Origin: Spirochaetia bacterium
Lineage (GTDB): Bacteria > Spirochaetota > Spirochaetia > Treponematales > Breznakiellaceae
Direction of reading: 5' to 3'
Assembly (NCBI GenBank): GCA_026002265.1
Contig: BOBG01000015.1
Coordinates: forward strand, 1 to 27,561
DNA length: 27,561 nucleotides
The notes under the pieces were generated by a model, which was not told where the DNA came from, made no database searches, and saw only the letters and a list, made by a program, of their open reading frames with translations. Made by a program: the position numbers and the translations under genes. Positions 7,650 to 15,026 of the stretch are shown here, in pieces. Position 1 is the stretch's first letter. Each line of letters starts with the position of its first letter.

Positions 7650-9179
7650 TTATTTTGATTCCGCCCTCTTCTTGAGCAGTGTCCGTATCCCCGGGGTAAC
7701 CAATACAACCACACATATAATCATGAGTATTGCCGTAAGGGGAATCGGTGCAATTTTGAGGGGCGCCTTAAGAACATTCCAGGTCGTTTCCAGCAATGAG
7801 TCGCCGGGGGCGATTATGTAGGCCCGCCGCAGATTGGATTCGCAGATTTTGCCGAGCACCAGTCCGAGAATCATCGCCGAAACATTGAATTTGCAGGTAA
7901 TGAAAATAAATCCGATAAGGCCGGCCACTGCCATGGTAACAACGTCTATAGCAATGTTCTTTGTGGCGAAGGCGCCGATGGTAGCCATCATGATAATCAT
8001 GGGTCCCAAAATTGAATAGGGAATACGCAATACCTGCACAAAAATTTTGGCAAGCAGTATGGCGGCAAAAATCATGACGATGTTTGAAACAAACATTGAG
8101 GCAAAGGTTGCCGAGAGGAACTGCGGCTGTCGTACCAACAGCATTGGCCCCATTTGCACTCCCTTTAACACCAGGGCGCTCATCATAATCGCGGCCGCGT
8201 TGCCCCCGGGTATACCCAGAGACAAGAGTGGAACCATGGAACCTCCGGTGGCGGCGTTGTTCGACGTCTCGGGAGCGACAATGCCTTCAATACAGCCGGT
8301 TCCGAATTTTTCAGGATGCTTCGATACTTTCTGTTCCATGGAATAGCACATAAAGGCGGCGATGGTGGCACCCGCTCCGGGAAGAATACCGATAATCGTC
8401 CCTACTATTGAACAACGTACAATAGTCCATTTTGCAGAGAACATTTCCTTGAAAGAAGGAAATACGGTTTTCATCTGTTTTACTTCGCCTACCGCGTCCA
8501 GCTTGTCCCGCTTTACGGTCTGCTTTAAGACCTCGGTTACGGCAAAAAAGCCGATCATGATGGGTATCATCTCCATGCCGCTGTTCAGGGAACGGACGCC
8601 GAAGGTCATGCGTGGCACCGCAAGGAGGGGATCAATCCCGATGCACGCAAGCAAGAGGCCGATAAGCCCGGATATTATGGTGCGGCAGATATTATCCACA
8701 TCAAGGCTGGAAAGAATTGAAAGACCCAAAAAGGCAATGGCGAATAACTCGGCAGGGCCAAAACTCACCGCGGCAGTGGTTAAGGGGCCGCAGAGCAGCA
8801 GCATGACAAGGGCGGCGAACATACCACCTATGGCAGAACTGAGCAACTGAATACCCAGAGCCTTTCCCGCCTCACCCCGCTGGGCCATGGGATAGCCGTC
8901 GTAGGTGGTGGGGGCGCTGGAAGGCACTCCCGGTATCTTGAACAGAATCGCCGTCATGCCACCGCCGGTGATGGAGGCGCAGTAGACTGCTACCAAAAAG
9001 ACGATGGCTTCCACCGGCGTCATACTGTAGGTAAAGGGAATCCCCAGGGTTACCGCCATAGTCGCGCTCACGCCGGGCAGCGCGCCGAACAGAGTCCCCA
9101 GAAACACGGCCAATATTACAAAAAGAAACATTTTTGGTACAAGCAATACCGCAAAGCCTTGTATTAACAAATCAAACAT
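7650..9179 (-). CDS. tctA: Tripartite tricarboxylate transporter, large membrane subunit TctA
   Basis: This 509-residue protein with about 12 hydrophobic segments is the large channel-forming subunit of a tripartite tricarboxylate transporter. Family signatures are clear: GALPGVSATMAVTLGIPF near residue 32, FKIPGVPSSAPTTYDGYPMA near 80, GILPGAGATIAAFMCYSME near 258, and ETSNNAATGGSMVPLLSLG near 298. The duplicated PG-rich motifs reflect the two-repeat fold of TctA. The start has GAGGGAAGT immediately before the ATG and lies 8 bp after tctB. Position next to citrate lyase argues for citrate or a close relative as substrate. Energy would come from an ion gradient. Confidence 0.95.
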   Translation of the reverse strand: MFDLLIQGFAVLLVPKMFLFVILAVFLGTLFGALPGVSATMAVTLGIPFTYSMTPVEAIVFLVAVYCASITGGGMTAILFKIPGVPSSAPTTYDGYPMAQRGEAGKALGIQLLSSAIGGMFAALVMLLLCGPLTTAAVSFGPAELFAIAFLGLSILSSLDVDNICRTIISGLIGLLLACIGIDPLLAVPRMTFGVRSLNSGMEMIPIMIGFFAVTEVLKQTVKRDKLDAVGEVKQMKTVFPSFKEMFSAKWTIVRCSIVGTIIGILPGAGATIAAFMCYSMEQKVSKHPEKFGTGCIEGIVAPETSNNAATGGSMVPLLSLGIPGGNAAAIMMSALVLKGVQMGPMLLVRQPQFLSATFASMFVSNIVMIFAAILLAKIFVQVLRIPYSILGPMIIMMATIGAFATKNIAIDVVTMAVAGLIGFIFITCKFNVSAMILGLVLGKICESNLRRAYIIAPGDSLLETTWNVLKAPLKIAPIPLTAILMIICVVVLVTPGIRTLLKKRAESK

Positions 9180-9187
9180 ACTTCCCT

Positions 9188-9706
9188 CTACTTACCAAAA
9201 ATTGATTCCAGGAAAAACGCGGCGCTTCTCAGGAAAGGCACATAACCCCGGGGAAGCATGACGCTTAAAAATACGGAAAAACCTATATAAAGAACGAGCG
9301 TTATCACCACCGAAGAAATTATCAGGGGGAGCGCTTTTCGGGCGCCCAGCAAAAATCCATAGCTAATCATAAAAAGCGGGCAGGTCATGACAAAACCCAG
9401 GGGCTCGTATAAAAACGACATAACCACGAGTAAAACCATGCCGATAAAAAGTTTACTTTTTACAAAACGGACTACACCCGGAAAAAAATCAGCAAAAGCC
9501 GCCTTGATGTCTTCCTTTTTGTTTTTTCTGAAATAATTATAAAGATTATATCCTATAGCGATAATCAACAGAACAAGCAGCATCTGGGGCCATTGCTCGG
9601 CTCCCATTTCTGAATCAGGCGATTTGGGCATGGTCGCGCCCACATACCAGAAAGCAAAAACAGCGGCGATCATCAACACCACGTTTACGATTAATTCCAA
9701 AGCCAT
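9188..9706 (-). CDS. tctB: Tripartite tricarboxylate transporter, small membrane subunit TctB
   Basis: This 172-residue membrane protein has four hydrophobic segments: residues about 3-22, 40-56, 85-120 (two close helices) and 128-150. That is the usual topology of TctB, whose sequences are poorly conserved. Identification rests on size, topology and its place between tctC and tctA. An ATG at 9712 is possible but would overlap its own ribosome-binding site. The ATG at 9706 has GGAGG eight bases upstream. The 109-bp gap before it holds duplicated hairpins, so expression is probably lower than that of tctC. Confidence 0.88.
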   Translation of the reverse strand: MALELIVNVVLMIAAVFAFWYVGATMPKSPDSEMGAEQWPQMLLVLLIIAIGYNLYNYFRKNKKEDIKAAFADFFPGVVRFVKSKLFIGMVLLVVMSFLYEPLGFVMTCPLFMISYGFLLGARKALPLIISSVVITLVLYIGFSVFLSVMLPRGYVPFLRSAAFFLESIFGK

Positions 9707-9720
9707 TACCATTTCCTCCG

Positions 9721-9821
9721 TTGAAAAGGGACAACGACAAAAAGCCGCTACCCCCTTTAGAGATCTACTTTTGAAAAAAGGACAACAGCAAAAAGCCGTT
9801 GCCCCCTTTAGAGATCTACTT
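9721..9821. repeat. Tandem duplication of about 50 bp covering the 3' end of tctC
   Basis: Positions 9721-9770 and 9771-9821 are two tandem copies of the same unit, 50 and 51 bp long, differing at a few sites. Both end in TTTAGAGATCTACTT. The right-hand copy includes the tctC stop codon (9816-9818), so the duplication copied the end of that gene and its following hairpin. Confidence 0.9.
9774..9803 (-). terminator. Intercistronic terminator-like hairpin between tctC and tctB
   Basis: On the minus strand GGCAACGGC pairs with GCTGTTGTCC (one bulge, one G-T pair) across a TTTTT loop, and TTTTTTC follows directly. A weaker second copy lies in the duplicated unit at about 9725-9752. Such a structure would stop part of the transcription after tctC, or protect the 3' end of its mRNA. 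Either favours excess binding protein over membrane subunits. Confidence 0.65.
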
Positions 9822-10850
9822 TAAGAGACCCCTGGCTTTTAAGTATTCCGTAAATGCCGTATAATCAGCGTCTACCAGCTTTTTAAAGTCCACCTGTCCT
9901 TCAAAACCTGCCCGCTCATCGTAGCCTTCAATATCGCAGAATTCCTGATAGGGGGGCATAGCCCACGCCTTGAACAAGGCCGCTTCCATAGCGTCTATTG
10001 CCGCCTGGGGAGTGCCTTTCCGCGCCCAGATACCGCGCCAGGTACCGATATAGGCCTTTATGCCCATTTCGCCGGTGCAGGGAATATCGGGGAACGATTT
10101 CATGCGCTTTTCGGCCATAACGACTAGGGGAATCACATCGCCGGATTCAATCAGCCCTTCCTCATCGCCGGGGCCCGCAATAGCCAGATCAACGTGTCCG
10201 CCTACGAGGGCCGAGTCAATCTCGGAACCGCCGCCGTAGCTGACGATTTTGATATAGTTTTCAACCTGATTCATGGGAACTCCAAAGGCCATTGACAGGG
10301 TCTCGTACAGACAGGCCGCGTCGGTTCCGCCCGCGGAAAGCATGGCGATACTCAGCTCTTTGGGGTGGGCTTTCACATACGCGATAAGGCTCTCGAAATC
10401 CGTGTACTTGCCTTTCATGGATTTGGCGGAAGCCATGAGGCCGTTGGTTGAGTGTACCAGTTTACCTACGGGGATCCATTCTGACCTGAAATCATAGGGA
10501 AGGGTTTTTTGCAGATCCAGCAGAATCTGGGTCTGGGTGGCAAGCAGCCAGGTATAACCGTCAGGCGGCTGGCGTTGGGCCGCAATCGCGCCGTTGGCGC
10601 CGCCGGCGCCTTCAATGTGCTGTACCTCGCAGGGGACGCCGATTACTTCCTGCACCAGGGGTACAATATTACGGATGGTAGGACCTGACCCGCCCCCCGG
10701 TCCCCAGGGAGATATAAAGGTTACCTTGCGGGTAAACTTCCACTCACTGGTCTCTGCCGCCTTGCTATCACTGCCGCCGCTGGCAAACAGGCTGCCCGTA
10801 GCGATCAACGCTAACAGTAAGGATACAAGGATAATTTTTGTCCTTTTCAT
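9816..10850 (-). CDS. tctC: Tripartite tricarboxylate transporter, substrate-binding protein TctC
   Basis: This 344-residue extracytoplasmic binding protein has a signal peptide ending near residue 23 (LFA followed by SGGSD). The mature part has family features: TFISPWGPGGGSGPTIRN (the first substrate loop), EGAGGANGAIAAQRQPPDGY, VSYGGGSEIDSALVGGHVD, and a C-terminal region with RGIWARKGTPQAAIDAM. A strong ribosome-binding site (GAGGAGG) precedes the ATG. It follows the esterase by 39 bp. Most tripartite systems bind dicarboxylates or tricarboxylates, and the citrate lyase genes downstream make citrate the leading candidate. The binding loops alone do not settle the ligand. Confidence 0.93.
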   Translation of the reverse strand: MKRTKIILVSLLLALIATGSLFASGGSDSKAAETSEWKFTRKVTFISPWGPGGGSGPTIRNIVPLVQEVIGVPCEVQHIEGAGGANGAIAAQRQPPDGYTWLLATQTQILLDLQKTLPYDFRSEWIPVGKLVHSTNGLMASAKSMKGKYTDFESLIAYVKAHPKELSIAMLSAGGTDAACLYETLSMAFGVPMNQVENYIKIVSYGGGSEIDSALVGGHVDLAIAGPGDEEGLIESGDVIPLVVMAEKRMKSFPDIPCTGEMGIKAYIGTWRGIWARKGTPQAAIDAMEAALFKAWAMPPYQEFCDIEGYDERAGFEGQVDFKKLVDADYTAFTEYLKARGLLK

Positions 10851-10889
10851 TTGATCCTCCTCAAAAAATATATAGCAACTGATTATGCA

Positions 10890-11702
10890 TCAGCCGATAT
10901 CCCTGAATATCCACCGCACCGCATCGGGAAAGCGCAGCCGCCATCCCCCTTGAGTGTGGGAGAGACCTTTGACCACCAGATACTTCAGCTGGGTCTCGTC
11001 AAAGCCGCAGTTGGTAAAACGGTCGTACATCATCCTGGTTCCCTCAAGGAATTGCTCCGCAGTGGTAAGCCGACCTTGTTCATTGGTGCTTACATCCAGA
11101 TAGATGTACTTGATATGATCCAGATTTGCCACTTCCAGGGTCTTGTCCAGACAGTCCATCCAGTTGTAAAAGGAACCGCTGATGCAGAGGAGCCGGGAAA
11201 AGGCGTTTGGATAAGTGATGACCCCGTAGGTGGAAATGATCGTCCCGCTGCTGAATCCCCCCAGGCCCGTATAGACTCCCTGTTTCCGGGTCCGGTAGTT
11301 TTCGTCTATCCAAGGCTTAAGCTCGTAGACCAGCCATTCCAGATATTCCTTGCCTGTACCGGCAATATCGCTTTCGTAGGAACTCCATTCGGGAACCTCA
11401 AAGTGCTTTGCGTAGGGGGTGTACTGCCGACTCCGCTCCTGATTGGTCGAGGGGCAGTCTATCCCGACGATGATCACCTGAGGAACAAATTGGGCGAATT
11501 CGGTATAATACTTTGCATAACGGATGCTGTGCCCGGAAACGCTGTCCTCATCACGAAAAAGGTCTTGCCCGTCATTCATATATAATACCGGGTAGAGACG
11601 GTCCCCTTTCTCGTAACCATTGGGAGTCATGACTCGAAAGGTGACATCCCGGTTCAGCGTGGTCAGTTTGGTCAGTTTGGTTTGAAAAACATCTATCTTC
11701 AT
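10890..11702 (-). CDS. Putative esterase of the Fes/IroE-like (esterase D) alpha/beta-hydrolase family
   Basis: This 270-residue hydrolase begins with the beta-sandwich-like strand region common in these esterases (RDVTFRVMTPNGY), then PVLYMNDGQDLF. The nucleophile elbow GFSSG places the catalytic serine at about residue 151. A late histidine in GLSHTQGGW (about 249) fits the triad. No signal peptide is seen, so it should act in the cytoplasm. The frame is open upstream to 11762, but that ATG lies inside the -10 box and the operator lies between, so translation must start at the ATG at 11702. The ribosome-binding site there is weak. It is the first gene of the citrate unit. It could release citrate, or another acid, from an ester taken up by TctCBA; that is inference. 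Relatives cleave siderophores, sugar esters and S-formylglutathione. Confidence 0.72.
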   Translation of the reverse strand: MKIDVFQTKLTKLTTLNRDVTFRVMTPNGYEKGDRLYPVLYMNDGQDLFRDEDSVSGHSIRYAKYYTEFAQFVPQVIIVGIDCPSTNQERSRQYTPYAKHFEVPEWSSYESDIAGTGKEYLEWLVYELKPWIDENYRTRKQGVYTGLGGFSSGTIISTYGVITYPNAFSRLLCISGSFYNWMDCLDKTLEVANLDHIKYIYLDVSTNEQGRLTTAEQFLEGTRMMYDRFTNCGFDETQLKYLVVKGLSHTQGGWRLRFPDAVRWIFRDIG

Positions 11703-11731
11703 AATCAATAGACCATACCGTTTAAAAAATA

Positions 11732-11749
11732 TGGTAAAACGCTTTACCA
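11732..11749. promoter_or_regulatory. LacI-type operator over the cit operon transcription start
   Basis: TGGTAAAACGCTTTACCA is an 18-bp palindrome with 8 of 9 half-site positions matched and a central CG, the hallmark of LacI/GalR-family operators. It begins about two bases after the predicted transcription start of the minus-strand promoter, a position that would block transcription. Confidence 0.8.
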
Positions 11750-11757
11750 ACCATTTG

Positions 11758-11787
11758 ATCATAATGGCTAAAATTTAGATCTGTCAA
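11758..11787 (-). promoter_or_regulatory. Sigma-70 type promoter of the esterase-tct-cit operon
   Basis: On the minus strand TTGACA (11787-11782) and TATGAT (11763-11758) are separated by 18 bases. The predicted start of transcription is at about 11751, immediately before the operator. The -35 is a perfect consensus match. Confidence 0.75.
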
Positions 11788-11840
11788 CAATTATTTTTAC
11801 GAATTTTTATATTTCTCCCGCGTTTTTTGGAAAAAAATTC

Positions 11841-11869
11841 TTGTCTGGGCCGAAATTATCAAATATAAT
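11841..11869 (+). promoter_or_regulatory. Promoter of the LacI-family regulator
   Basis: TTGTCT (11841-11846) and a perfect TATAAT (11864-11869) are spaced by 17 bases. The predicted start lies near 11876, inside the operator-like site. Confidence 0.75.
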
Positions 11870-11871
11870 GA

Positions 11872-11887
11872 GCTAAAGCGTTTTTGC
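11872..11887. promoter_or_regulatory. Second LacI-type operator at the regulator's own promoter
   Basis: GCTAAAGCGTTTTTGC is an imperfect palindrome around the same AAAGCGTTTT core as the minus-strand reading of the site at 11732-11749. It overlaps the predicted transcription start of the regulator gene, which suggests autorepression. It is weaker than the cit site. Confidence 0.55.
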
Positions 11888-11902
11888 AGGAAGAGGTTTG
11901 CA

Positions 11903-12913
11903 GTGGGTGTTACGATCAGGGATATTGCAAAAAGGACTGGGCTTTCGATCACCACTATCTCCCTGGTTTTAAACAAAAAGGAAAACCGGATTTCGGAAAA
12001 AACAAAACAGATTGTAGAATCCACCGCCCAGGAGTTAAACTATTCCCCCAATCAGGCCGCCATAAGCCTCTCTACCAAAAAAACAAACACCATCGGCTTA
12101 ATCATTCCCGCCGGGGCCTATTACCTCCCCGCAGACCTTCTTACCTCTATGGAACACGCCTGCCGGAATTCCGGATACAGCCTGGTTCTGTCCCTTCCCG
12201 AAAGGGACGGCGATTCCTGTCTGGAGGCTATTCAGAACATGCTGCGCCGGGGAACCGACGGTATTGTGGTAGATTCTAGTGGCATGAGCGAGGCTTTTTA
12301 TCAGCCCTACATCGATCTGGTACTCAAAACCGAGACCCCTATTTCCTCCCTGGCCGGCGCTGGGGCGCAGCTCATGGCCAATTCGATCATGCCGGATCAC
12401 CGGAAAGGGGGCTATCTGGCGGCTTCCCACCTGCTGGAGTTGGGACATTCAAAAATCGGCTGCATCCCGGGACCCCGGACCGATTACACCGCCACCGATT
12501 TTTACCTTGGTTTTGGGGATGCCCTTGAAGAACGTAACCTGGACGGCGATTCCCTGCCGGTTCTTTTCTCCCCCTACACCGCCGCCTCCGGCTATGAGGG
12601 CCTGGACCGGCTTCTTGCACCGGAACCGGACCTTACCGCGATTATCACCGGGTCGGATACCATAGCCGCCGGACTGCTGCGCCGGGCCTTTGAGCGGGGC
12701 ATCGTCATACCCCGGGACATGTCCGTCACCGGTTACGGCAACAGCGCCATTGCCGCCGACATCTTTGTGCCACTGACCACTATTTCAGTCCATTTTGACC
12801 GCATCGCCCGCAAAGCCGTCAATATCATCAAAAAACTTAAGGACAAAACCCTCCTCACCCCGGAACTTATCCAGCCGTCATTGATCATCAGGAACAGTAC
12901 GGCGGCGGTATAG
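11903..12913 (+). CDS. LacI/GalR-family transcriptional regulator
   Basis: This 336-residue regulator has an N-terminal helix-turn-helix (residues about 3-25, VTIRDIAKRTGLSITTISLV) with the following hinge region LNYSPNQAAISLSTKKTNTIG. A periplasmic-binding-protein-like sensor domain follows from about residue 64 to the end. Typical late motifs are DLTAIITGSDTIAAGLLR and PRDMSVTGYGNSAIAADI. Translation starts at GTG (11903) with AGGAAGAGG upstream. It is divergent from the citrate unit, with about 200 bp between the two start codons. Operator-like palindromes at both promoters make it the likely repressor of both. LacI-family control of citrate fermentation would differ from the CitAB two-component control of enterobacteria. 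The inducer is unknown. Confidence 0.93.
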   Translation: MGVTIRDIAKRTGLSITTISLVLNKKENRISEKTKQIVESTAQELNYSPNQAAISLSTKKTNTIGLIIPAGAYYLPADLLTSMEHACRNSGYSLVLSLPERDGDSCLEAIQNMLRRGTDGIVVDSSGMSEAFYQPYIDLVLKTETPISSLAGAGAQLMANSIMPDHRKGGYLAASHLLELGHSKIGCIPGPRTDYTATDFYLGFGDALEERNLDGDSLPVLFSPYTAASGYEGLDRLLAPEPDLTAIITGSDTIAAGLLRRAFERGIVIPRDMSVTGYGNSAIAADIFVPLTTISVHFDRIARKAVNIIKKLKDKTLLTPELIQPSLIIRNSTAAV

Positions 12914-12937
12914 GCCCTATATTACCTACGATGAATT

Positions 12938-12989
12938 TTGGTTTACCTAAAAAATACATTGGTATACCAAACAAGCAGTTGTAGACCAA
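12938..12989. repeat. Three phased TTGGTnTACC-like sites
   Basis: TTGGTTTACC (12938), TTGGTATACC (12959, within the perfect palindrome TTGGTATACCAA) and a degenerate TTGTAGACCAA (12979) are spaced 21 and 20 bp apart, about two turns of DNA. They lie between the convergent ends of the LacI-type gene and the isomerase-like gene. Their role is unclear. Confidence 0.4.
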
Positions 12990-13043
12990 ATTCTCACAAC
13001 GGTCTTCCGGTGAAAAAGCAGATCGAGGTCTGTCCCCAAACTA

Positions 13044-13072
13044 AGCTGGTACAATTAAAAACTGTACCAGCT
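13044..13072. terminator. Hairpin between convergent genes
   Basis: AGCTGGTACA pairs perfectly with TGTACCAGCT (10 bp, 9-base loop). It is 6 bases after the stop of the minus-strand isomerase-like gene and 130 bases after the LacI-type gene. No T-run follows the stem, but the loop carries TTTTT on the minus strand. It probably serves the minus-strand gene. Confidence 0.5.
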
Positions 13073-13078
13073 ACTGCA

Positions 13079-14986
13079 TTAGAATCCGGCTCCGCCGTAA
13101 TTATTTTTAATAAAATCGTAACTCCGTTTGATGGAATCGAGCGGATTGCCGGAACTATAATCTCCATAGGTCAAAGAACCGCCGATGTAGTTTGCATCTT
13201 GTTCTACCACAAAGTATTGAATTTTTAAAAAAGAAGCCGCGCGGAATATGCTGTCCCAATCGACAATACCGCTGCCGATTTCCTCATAATGAAAATTGAG
13301 CGTTTCTGTTGCCGCGTCTGCAGCAGCTTTTGAAGGACCGAAAGAAAGGTCTTTTATATGGAGATAGGTGATGGCCTGCGGATACTTGAGCATGAGATCA
13401 ACCGGATCCCGCATTGCACGGATCGCCCAGTGAATATCCAATTCCACTTTGGCACCGCTCGCAACAATGGCTCCGAAAGGCGTTGCCGTGTTGCCGTCAG
13501 GCTGGGCAAATTCTTGACTGTGAGTATGATAATTAACTGCGATTCCGTCACGGGAGAGCCGTTTCCGGAAATCTTCAACCCGGGCGAGGAAGGGAGCCGC
13601 TTGTTCATACGTAGCAAAGCCGCCGGATGCGATGAAAATATGGTTCAAACCAAGGGCTTTAAGATTATTCACCAGAGTCTGGATCTCAGATTCCGAGTCA
13701 AGAATATTTTGGTGTATAGACGAAACTTTGAGACCGGCTGTATCTAAGATAGATTTCCACTGCGTTCCGGTCAGTCCCCAAAAATTGTACATTTCTACGT
13801 TTTGGTAGCCGATTGCAGCGACCGGTTTGAGGATATTTTCCAGAATCCAATTCGCATCTCCATTATGTCCAGCTTGAAGTGCCCGAAGGTTGTAGAGCTG
13901 AACTGAGAGCTGATTCCGGTTTATTTTGTTTGAATATAATGATAAATCGACTCTTTCCGGATACCGGTAATTAAGGCTGAAAAACTGACTGAGGTAGTCG
14001 AAACTCGTTTTAATTGACCGGATCTGCGGCTGATCTGAAAAACCAAAGTTTGTCGTGGTTCCGGCCGCGGTATAGGCGGGCTGATAATTTCCATCTTGTT
14101 CAACAATATAATATTTAATACCTTGAACTTTAGCGGCTTTAATGACTTCCGGCCAATTAATGGTACCGTCCCCAATTTCTTCAAACCGGGTCGGAACATT
14201 GTTGCCGTCACGGGAAACAATCGAAATATCTTTCATGTGCAGATACTGGAGTTTGCCATGGTAGCGTGCATATTTTCCGGCCGGATTGCTATACTCTTCA
14301 ATAGCTTTGACCGGATTCACACCGCCGCGCACGGCCCAGTGAAGGTCGATTTCGATTACATCGCACAATTCCACGATTCTGTCATAAAATCGGACCGGAA
14401 TGGCCTTTTCATCATCATGCGCTGTCCGGATTTCGCCGTACTCATGGTTGTGAGAATGAAAACCAACCTTTATACCGCGCCGATGCAGTTCGGCCACGTA
14501 TATTTCCAGGGATTTGTAAAAAATATCCCACTCCGCGGCACTTTCATAACCGGCATAGTTGATGATGGAATAGTCAATATTAAAAGCTTTTAAATAGCCT
14601 TGCAGAATATCCACATCAGCTTGAATCGCGGCAAGGGTCACCGGTGCGCGGTTTGCGATTCCATTATTTGGAATTCCATGGTGCAATCCGGTTACGTTCA
14701 GACCTAATTCGTTAAGAATCTGTTTCCACTGATCCGGCGCCAGTCCCCAATAACTATAGGGTTCCACATTCTGGTAACCCACTTTTTTCACTTCACCGAG
14801 CAGCCGTTTTACATAGTCAACATCACCTTCGTGACCGTCCATCAACCCGCGGATAGTGTACAGTTGCAATCCGACATCCGATGGCTTCAAGATTCCGCCG
14901 CTGGCACTAAAGTCGGATCCGCCCCGCGCAAAACCAAGACCAGTCACCATAGCGCCACTCAGTACAAGCATAAGCAATTCTTTCAT
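13079..14986 (-). CDS. Exported protein with two fused xylose-isomerase-like TIM barrels
   Basis: This 635-residue protein begins with a signal peptide (hydrophobic core LLMLVLSGAMVTGLGFA, then RGGSD). It contains two homologous sugar phosphate isomerase/epimerase-type barrels (AP endonuclease 2 superfamily), about residues 36-330 and 358-630. Matching pairs are VGLQLYTIRGL and LSVQLYNLRAL; GYQNVEPYSYWGL and GYQNVEMYNFWGL; GFHSHNHEYGE and NYHTHSQEFAQ; VIEIDLHWAVRGG and KVELDIHWAIRAM; LQYLHMKDIS and ITYLHIKDLS; and YYIVEQDGNY and YFVVEQDANY. The His and Asp/Glu residues expected to bind metal are kept in both copies. Single-domain relatives are 250-300 residues. Substrate unknown, but a carbohydrate is likely. 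GAGGAG precedes the ATG, and the gene lies 40 bp after leuS on the same strand. Confidence 0.82.
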   Translation of the reverse strand: MKELLMLVLSGAMVTGLGFARGGSDFSASGGILKPSDVGLQLYTIRGLMDGHEGDVDYVKRLLGEVKKVGYQNVEPYSYWGLAPDQWKQILNELGLNVTGLHHGIPNNGIANRAPVTLAAIQADVDILQGYLKAFNIDYSIINYAGYESAAEWDIFYKSLEIYVAELHRRGIKVGFHSHNHEYGEIRTAHDDEKAIPVRFYDRIVELCDVIEIDLHWAVRGGVNPVKAIEEYSNPAGKYARYHGKLQYLHMKDISIVSRDGNNVPTRFEEIGDGTINWPEVIKAAKVQGIKYYIVEQDGNYQPAYTAAGTTTNFGFSDQPQIRSIKTSFDYLSQFFSLNYRYPERVDLSLYSNKINRNQLSVQLYNLRALQAGHNGDANWILENILKPVAAIGYQNVEMYNFWGLTGTQWKSILDTAGLKVSSIHQNILDSESEIQTLVNNLKALGLNHIFIASGGFATYEQAAPFLARVEDFRKRLSRDGIAVNYHTHSQEFAQPDGNTATPFGAIVASGAKVELDIHWAIRAMRDPVDLMLKYPQAITYLHIKDLSFGPSKAAADAATETLNFHYEEIGSGIVDWDSIFRAASFLKIQYFVVEQDANYIGGSLTYGDYSSGNPLDSIKRSYDFIKNNYGGAGF

Positions 14987-15026
14987 GATTACTCCTCAAA
15001 ATATAAGGTGAGATGCCATAGATCAT

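Noticed and set aside
11703..11762. Longer start for the esterase at 11762
   Set aside because: That ATG lies within the predicted -10 box, and the extension would cover the transcription start and operator.
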